Positions 57,476 to 64,000 of a stretch of 64,000 nt of DNA are shown one piece after another (position 1 is the first letter of the stretch; every line of letters begins with the position of its first letter). Location: positions 59,853,756-59,917,755 of the forward strand of contig NC_088911.1 in assembly GCF_963576675.1 (NCBI RefSeq), given 5' to 3'. This DNA comes from Euphorbia lathyris. Its lineage: Eukaryota > Streptophyta > Magnoliopsida > Malpighiales > Euphorbiaceae. The position numbers were made by a program, and so were the translations under genes. A model generated the notes under the pieces. It ran no database searches. It saw nothing but the letters and a program-made list of their open reading frames with translations, and had not been told where the DNA came from.

Positions 57476-58341
57476 GTTATGGTACGTTATTTAAGCCTAC
57501 GCATGGCAATAAAACCTTTTTTTTTATATAGAAGGAAATAAGACCTTAATTGCACATGAAATAAAGAAAATATTATTAAAACACAAGGAATTAAAAAGTC
57601 GCCTTAGATAAATCGGTGTAAGCATAAACAGAAATAGCTCATTGTCCTGATGATATAGTGACTCCCCTTGAATCTTAAGGTCATGTGTTCAATTCAACTT
57701 TTCAGCAAATTTTATAAATTTTTATTTTAATTAAATTTGAACAACCATAATGTCAAAATGTATGCAACTTTTTCCATATGCCGAAATAATAAATATTAAT
57801 AGAAAAAAAAGATTTGAACATTAATTGCAATTGAAACAATCTAATATATTTGTGAGTGTACGTATGAAGGTTTTTCTTGTTATATACCGCGCTATTTTTT
57901 ACGACAGTCATTAATCGTAGATCTGTTGGTATAACATGTCCTCATGAATCCTTGGGTCACTGTTTCGAGTCCCCTTGTTGGCAATTTTTTTCTCATAAGT
58001 TCACTTATATTATTTTACTCTTTAGTATAAGACGTCTTCCTTTATGAACACGTTTCATATGGATGCGTTCTGATTTGCATTTAATGTATTTGTGAAATTA
58101 ATGCATTCGAATTTTGAGGTAAGGGAGCAATTAATTAATAGTAACACCAATTGATTAACAAACCAAGCTAAGAAAACCTAAATAAAATATTACTACTATA
58201 ATATTTTTAGATTTATTTTTTTAACTTTGAATATGAGGAGGGGACAATATACATTTGATTATTTTTTACATTCACAGTGATTAAATTCCAATTAATTTTT
58301 TTTATAAATAATGATACAAAAAATGTTTGATAAATGTAGAA
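57476..58341 (+). repeat. Long spacer unit L1 of the compound satellite
   Basis: Begins near TTATGGTACGTTATTTAAGCC. Holds tRNA-like head 1 (about 57638-57706), head 2 (57916-57984), palindrome AAGACGTCTT (58029-58038) and the GCATTTAATGTATTTGTG module. Nearly identical to L0, L2 and L3. Confidence 0.85.
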
Positions 58342-59050
58342 TATAGAACAAATCGTTCAATTAACGAGCTGAGAAACGCTAGGGACTTTTGTATGGAGAT
58401 CATGAGTATTACTTAATTATTCAAACAAAGATACGTTAAGTACGACGGTGTTAGGTTACGATAAGGTTTCATGACCTCAAAATTTTAAAAATATATATAT
58501 TATTAGATAAATGATTGATAAAATAAATATAGAACACAATCGTCTGAATAACGAGCTGAGAAACCCTAGGGACTTTTGTATGGATATCATGATTATTACT
58601 TAATTATTCACACAAAGATACGTTAAGTATGATGGTGTTAGGTTACGATAAGGTTTCATGACCTCAAAATTAAAAAAAAATATATATTATTAGATAAATG
58701 ATTGATAAAATAAATATAGACCACAATCGTCCGAATAACGAGCTGAGAAACCCTAGAGACTTTTGTATGGATATCGTGATTATTACTTAATTAGTCAGAC
58801 CAAGATATGTCAAGCCCGATGGTGTTAGGTTACGATAAGGTTTCGTGACCTCAAAATTAAAATAAAAATATTATTAGATGAATATAGAACATAATCGTTT
58901 AATTAACGAGCTGAGAAACCCTAGGGAGTTTTTTATGGAGCTAGTGATTATTACTTAATTATTACTTTATTATTACGATAAGGTTTCATGACTTCAAATA
59001 AAAGTTAAAAAAGCTATATTATTATATGGATATCGTGATTATTACTTAAT
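58342..59050 (+). repeat. Satellite block II: four monomers
   Basis: Same monomers as block I but only four copies (landmarks near 58361, 58550, 58739 and 58908). The deficit against blocks I and III is six monomers, two 504-bp units. Confidence 0.85.
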
Positions 59051-59922
59051 TATTCACGTTATGGTACGTTATTTAAGCCTACGCAGGGCAATAAAACCTT
59101 TTTTTATAAAGAAGGAAATAAGACCTTAATTGCACATGAAATAAAGAAAATATTATTAAAACAAAAGGAATTAAAAAGTCGCCTTAGATAAATCGGTGTA
59201 AGCATAAACAGAAATAGCTCATTGTCCTGATGGTATAGTTACTCCCCTTGAATCTTAAGGTCACGTGTTCAATTCCCCTTTTCAGCAAATTTTATAAATT
59301 TTTATTTTAATTAAATTTGAACAACCATAATGTCAAAATGTATGCAACTTTTTCCATATGCCGAAATAATAAATATTAATAGAAAAAAAAGATTTGAACA
59401 TTAATTGCAATTGAAACAATATAATATATTTGTGAGTGTACATATGAAGGTTTTCCTTGTTATATACCGCGCTATTTTTTTACGACAGTCATTAATCGTA
59501 GATCTGTTGGTATAACACGTCCTCATGAATCCTTGGGTCACTGTTTCGAGTCCCCTTGTTGGCAATTTTTTCTCATAAGTTCACTTATATTATTTTACTC
59601 TTTAGTATAAGACGTCTTCCTTTATGAACACGTTTCATATGGATGCGTTCTGATTTGCATTTAATGTATTTGTGAAATTAATGCATTCGAATTTTGAGGT
59701 AAGGGAGCAATTAATTAATAGTAACACCAATTGATTAACAAACCAAGCTAAGAAAACCTAAATAAAATATTACTACTATAATATTTTTAGATTTATTTTT
59801 TTAACTTTGAATATGAGGAGGGGACAATATACATTTGATTATTTTTTACATTCACAGTGATTAAATTCCAATTAAATTTTTTTATAAATAATGATACAAA
59901 AAAATGTTTGATAAATGTAGAA
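59051..59922 (+). repeat. Long spacer unit L2 of the compound satellite
   Basis: As L1: tRNA-like head 1 at about 59213-59282, head 2 at about 59495-59563, palindrome at 59609-59618. Confidence 0.85.
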
Positions 59923-61638
59923 TATAGAACACAATTGTTCAATTAACGAGCTGAGAAACGCTAGGGACTTTTGTATGGAGATCATGAGTATTACTTAATT
60001 ATTCAAACAAAGATACGTTAAGTACGACGGTGTTAGGTTACGATAAGGTTTCATGACCTCAAAATTTTAAAAAAATATATATTATTAGATAAATGATTGA
60101 TAAAATAAATATAGAACACAATCGTCTGAATAACGAGCTGAGAAACCCTAGGGACTTTTGTATGGATATCATGATTATTACTTAATTATTCACACAAAGA
60201 TACGTTAAGTACGACGGTGTTAGGTTACGATAAGGTTTCATGACCTCAAAATTAAAAAAAAATATATATATTATTAGATAAATGATTGATAAAATAAATA
60301 TAGAACACAATCGTCCGAATAACGAGCTGAGAAACCCTAGGGACTTTTGTATGGATATCGTGATTATTACTTAATTAGTCAGACCAAGATATGTCAAGCC
60401 CGATGGTTTTAGGTTACGATAAGGTTTCGTGACCTCAAAATTAAAATAAAAATATTATTAGATGAATATAGAACATAATCGTTTAATTAACGAGCTGAGA
60501 AACCCTAGGGAGTTTTTTATGGAGCTAGTGATTATTACTTAATTATTACTTTATTATTACGATAAGGTTTCATGACTTCAAATAAAAGTTAAAAAAGCTA
60601 TATTATTATATGGATATAGAACACAATCGTTCGAATAATGAGCTGAGAAACCCTAGGGACTTTTGTATGTATATCGTGATTATTACTTAATTATTCAAAC
60701 AAAGATACGTTAAGTACGACGGTGTTAGGTTACGATAAGGTATCATGACCTCAAAATTTAAAAAAAAAAATATATTATTAGATAAATGATTGATAAAATA
60801 AATATAGAACACAATCGTCCGAATAACGAGCTGAGAAACCCTAGGGACTTTTGTATGGATATCGTGATTATTACTTAATTAGTCAGACCAAGATATGTCA
60901 AGCCCGATGATGTTAGGTTACGATAAGGTTTCGTGACTTCAAAATTAAAATAAAAATATTATTAGATGAATATGGAACATAATCGTTTAATTAACGAGCT
61001 GAGAAACCCTAGGGAGTTTTTTTATGGAGCTAGTGATTATTACTTAATTATTACTTGATTATTACGATAAGGTTTCATGACTTCAAATAAAAGTTAAAAA
61101 GCTATATTATTATATGGATATAGAACACAATCGTTCGAATAATGAGCTGAGAAACCAGGGACTTTTGTATGTATATCATGATTATTATTTAATTATTCAA
61201 ACAAAGATACGTTAAGTACGACGGTGTTAGGTTACGATAAGGTTTCATGACCTCAAAATTTTAAAAAATATATATTATTAGATAAATGATTGATAAAATA
61301 AATATAGAACACAATCGTCCGAATAACGAGCTGAGAAACCCTAGGGACTTTTGTATGGCTATTGTGATTATTACTTAATTAGTCAGACCAAGATATGTCA
61401 AGCCCGATGGTGTTAGGTTACGATAAGGTTTCGTGACCTCAAAATTAAAATAAAAATATTATTAGATGAATATAGAACATAATCGTTTAATTAACGAGCT
61501 GAGAAACCCTAGGGAGTTTTTTATGGAGCTAGTGATTATTACTTAATTATTACTTGATTATTACGATAAGGTTTCATGACTTCAAATAAAAGTTAAAAAA
61601 GCTATATTATTATATGGATATCGTGATTATTACTTAAT
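59923..61638 (+). repeat. Satellite block III: ten monomers
   Basis: GAG landmarks at about 59948, 60135, 60324, 60492, 60640, 60828, 60996, 61144, 61328 and 61496, again with about 188/168/148-bp periodicity. Positions 60101-60109 (TAAAATAAA) are the unoccupied equivalent of the Pack-MULE insertion site in block I. Confidence 0.88.
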
Positions 61639-62517
61639 TATTCACGTTATGGTATGTTATTTAAGCCTACGCAAGGCAATAAAACCTTTTTTTTTATATA
61701 GAAGGCAATAAGACCTTAATTGCACATGAAATAAAGAAAATATTATTAAAACAAAAGGAATTAAAAAGTCGCTTTAGATAAATCGGCGTAAGCATAAACA
61801 GAAATAGCTCATTGTCCTGATGATATAGTGACTCCCCTTGAATCTTAAGGTCATGTGTTTGATTCCCCTTTTCAGCAAATTTTATAAATTTTTATTTTAA
61901 TTAAATTTGAACAACCATAATGTCAAAATGTATGCAACTTTTTCCATATGCCGAAATAATAAATATTAATAGAAAAAAAAAGATTTGAACATTAATTGCA
62001 ATTCAAACAATCTAATATATTTGTGAGTGTACGTATGAAGGTTTTCCTTGTTATATACCGCGCTATTTTTTACGACAGTCATTAATCGTAGATCTGTTGG
62101 TATAACACGTCCTCATGAATCCTTGGGTCACTGTTTCGAGTCCCCTTGTTGGCAATTTTTTTCTCATAAGTTCACTTATATTATTTTACTCTTTAGTATA
62201 AGACGTCTTCCTTTATGAACACGTTTCATATGGATGCGTTCTGATTTGCATTTAATGTATTTGTGAAATTAATGCATTCGAATTTTGAGGTAAGGGAGCA
62301 ATTAATTAATAGTAACACCAATTGATTAACAAACCAAGCTAAGAAAACCTAAATAAAATACTACTACTATAATATTTTTAGATTTATTTTTTTAACTTTG
62401 AATATGAGGAGGGGACAATATACATTTGATTATTTTTTACATTCACAGTGATTAAATTCCAATTAAATTTTTTTTTTTATAAATAATGATACAAAAAAAT
62501 GTTTGATAAATGTAGAA
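61639..62517 (+). repeat. Long spacer unit L3 of the compound satellite
   Basis: As L1: tRNA-like head 1 at about 61804-61873, head 2 at about 62085-62154, palindrome at 62210-62219. Confidence 0.85.
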
Positions 62518-63347
62518 TATAGAACACAATCGTTCAATTAACGAGCTGAGAAACCCTAGGGACTTTTGTATGGAGATCATGAGTATTACTTAATTATTCA
62601 TACAATGATACGTTAAGTACAACGGTGTTAGGTTACGATAAGGTTTCATGATCTCAAAATTAAAAAATATATATATTATTAGATAAATGATTGATAAAAT
62701 AAATATAGAACACAATCGTCCGAATAACGAGCTGAGAAACCCTAGGGACTTTTGTATGGATATCGTGATTATTACTTAATTAGTCAGACCAAGATATGTC
62801 AAGCCCGATGGTTTTAGGTTACGATAAGGTTTCGTGACCTCAAAATTAAAAAAATATATATATATTATTAGATAAATGATTGAGAAAATAAATATAGAAC
62901 ACAATCGTCCGAAAAACGAGCTGAGAAACCCTAGGGACTTTTGTATGGATATCGTGATTATTACTTAATTAGTCAGACCAAGATATGTCAAGCCCGATGG
63001 TTTTAGGTTACGATAAGGTTTCGTGACCTCAAAATAAAAATAAAAATATTATTAGATGAATATAGAACATAATCGTTTAATTAACGAGCTGAGAAACCCT
63101 AGGGAGTTTTTTATGGAGCTAGTGATTATTACTTAATTATTACTTGATTATTACGATAAGGTTTCATGACTTCAAATAAAAGTTAAAAAAGCTATATTAT
63201 TATATGGATATAGAACACAATCGTTCGAATAATGAGCTGAGAAACCCTAGGGACTTTTGTATGTATATCGTGTTATTACTTAATTATTCAAACAAAGATA
63301 CGTTAAGTACGACGGTGTTAGGTTACGATAAGGTTTCATGACCTCAA
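62518..63347 (+). repeat. Satellite block IV: five monomers
   Basis: Five copies (landmarks from about 62541 to 63236). Two consecutive copies of the same monomer type (SAGACCAAGATATGTCAAGCC class) break the regular three-monomer order, suggesting a local unequal exchange. Confidence 0.82.
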
Positions 63348-64000
63348 AATAAAGAAAATATTATTAAATCAAAAGGAATTAAAAAGTCGCCTTAGATAAA
63401 TCGGTGTAAGCATAAACAGAAATAGCTCATTGTCCTGATGGTATAGCGACTCACCTTGAATCTTATGGTCATATGTTCGATTCCCTTTTTCAGCAAATTT
63501 TGTAATTAATGAATTTAATTAAATTTGAACAACTATAATGTCAAATGTATGCAACTTTTCTTCATATGAAATAATAATATTAATGGAAAAAAGAGTACGA
63601 ACCTTAATTGCAATTGAATCAATCTAATATCTTTCTAATTGTATGAATTATTGTTTGCCTTGTTATGAATTCCACTGTATTGTAAAACAGTAATTATTCG
63701 TAGATCTGTTGGTATAACACGTCCTCATGAATCTGTGTGTCACTGTTTCGAGTCCCCTTGTTGGCAAATTTTTTTTTTTCCCAAGTTTCATTATATTTCA
63801 CTCTTTAGTATAAGACGTCTTCATTTACTAATTAATGAGCATGTTTCATATGGATGCGTTCTGATTTGCATTTAATGTATTTGTGAAATTAATGCATTCG
63901 AATTTTGAGGTAAGGGAGCAATTAATTAATAGTAACACCAATTGATTAACAAACCAAGCTAAGAAAACCTAAATAAAATGCTACTACTATAATTAGTTTA
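63348..64000 (+). repeat. Long spacer unit L4, diverged, continuing past the window
   Basis: tRNA-like head 1 at about 63423-63492, head 2 at about 63700-63768, palindrome AAGACGTCTT at 63812-63821. Clearly more diverged from L1-L3 than those are from each other, so it probably lies towards the edge of the homogenised part of the array. Confidence 0.8.

Noticed and set aside
53829..63347. CRISPR-like regular repeats
   Set aside because: Repeats and intervening sequence are homologous throughout (satellite monomers of about 170 bp); there are no unique spacers and this is a eukaryotic genome.

Overview
This is nuclear DNA from a plant, probably a eudicot. It is A+T-rich, carries plant-type spliced gene fragments (oxidosqualene cyclase, TDY-class MAP kinase, ABCG half-transporter), and is built mostly of plant LTR-retrotransposon lineages (Sirevirus-like Copia, Athila-type Gypsy). 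No bacterial or organellar signal was seen. Family names come from motif recognition; no database search was run.

Layout. (1) 426-16217 is a non-autonomous CACTA (En/Spm-type) transposon with a perfect 3-bp target duplication. It carries pieces of at least three unrelated genes, all on the minus strand. A 12,000-bp Copia element (3239-15238, TSD CACTG) is nested inside it, and a hAT-type MITE (12139-12583, TSD CTGCTGAG) is nested in the Copia gag. (2) 16530-18091 is the ORF1 remnant of a plant LINE, cut by the next insertion. (3) 18092-37302 is a decayed minus-strand Copia copy. It is split by a 13.7-kb Athila-type Gypsy element (21134-34880, TSD AATTT) with nearly intact pol and two tandem env-like ORFs. 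(4) 37303-44150 is a second copy of the same Copia family in the opposite orientation, which stops at a (TA)n run. (5) 44151-53000 is the only stretch with candidate host-type genes: a spliced minus-strand gene joining a retroelement-type domain to an FCP1/SCP-like phosphatase domain, and three small, mutually related coiled-coil ORFs with TATA boxes. Short AGACGTCT palindromes are scattered among them. (6) 52981-64000 is a compound satellite. Blocks of about 170-bp monomers, organised as a 504-bp three-monomer unit with a telobox in most monomers, alternate with 0.85-kb units that hold two tRNA-derived (SINE-like) sequences. A Pack-MULE with an internally deleted ABCG gene (54009-55926) sits in the satellite with a perfect 9-bp target duplication.

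How the parts relate. Most of the window is a stack of insertions whose order can be read from intact target duplications. A domain resembling the one usually labelled 'putative plant transposon protein' recurs in the third ORF of the Copia, probably in both env-like ORFs of the Athila element, and at the N-terminus of the phosphatase gene. The 45-51 kb cluster is my best candidate for an undescribed functional locus. Its three apparent frame breaks all fall in A-runs, so it may be intact in the real genome.
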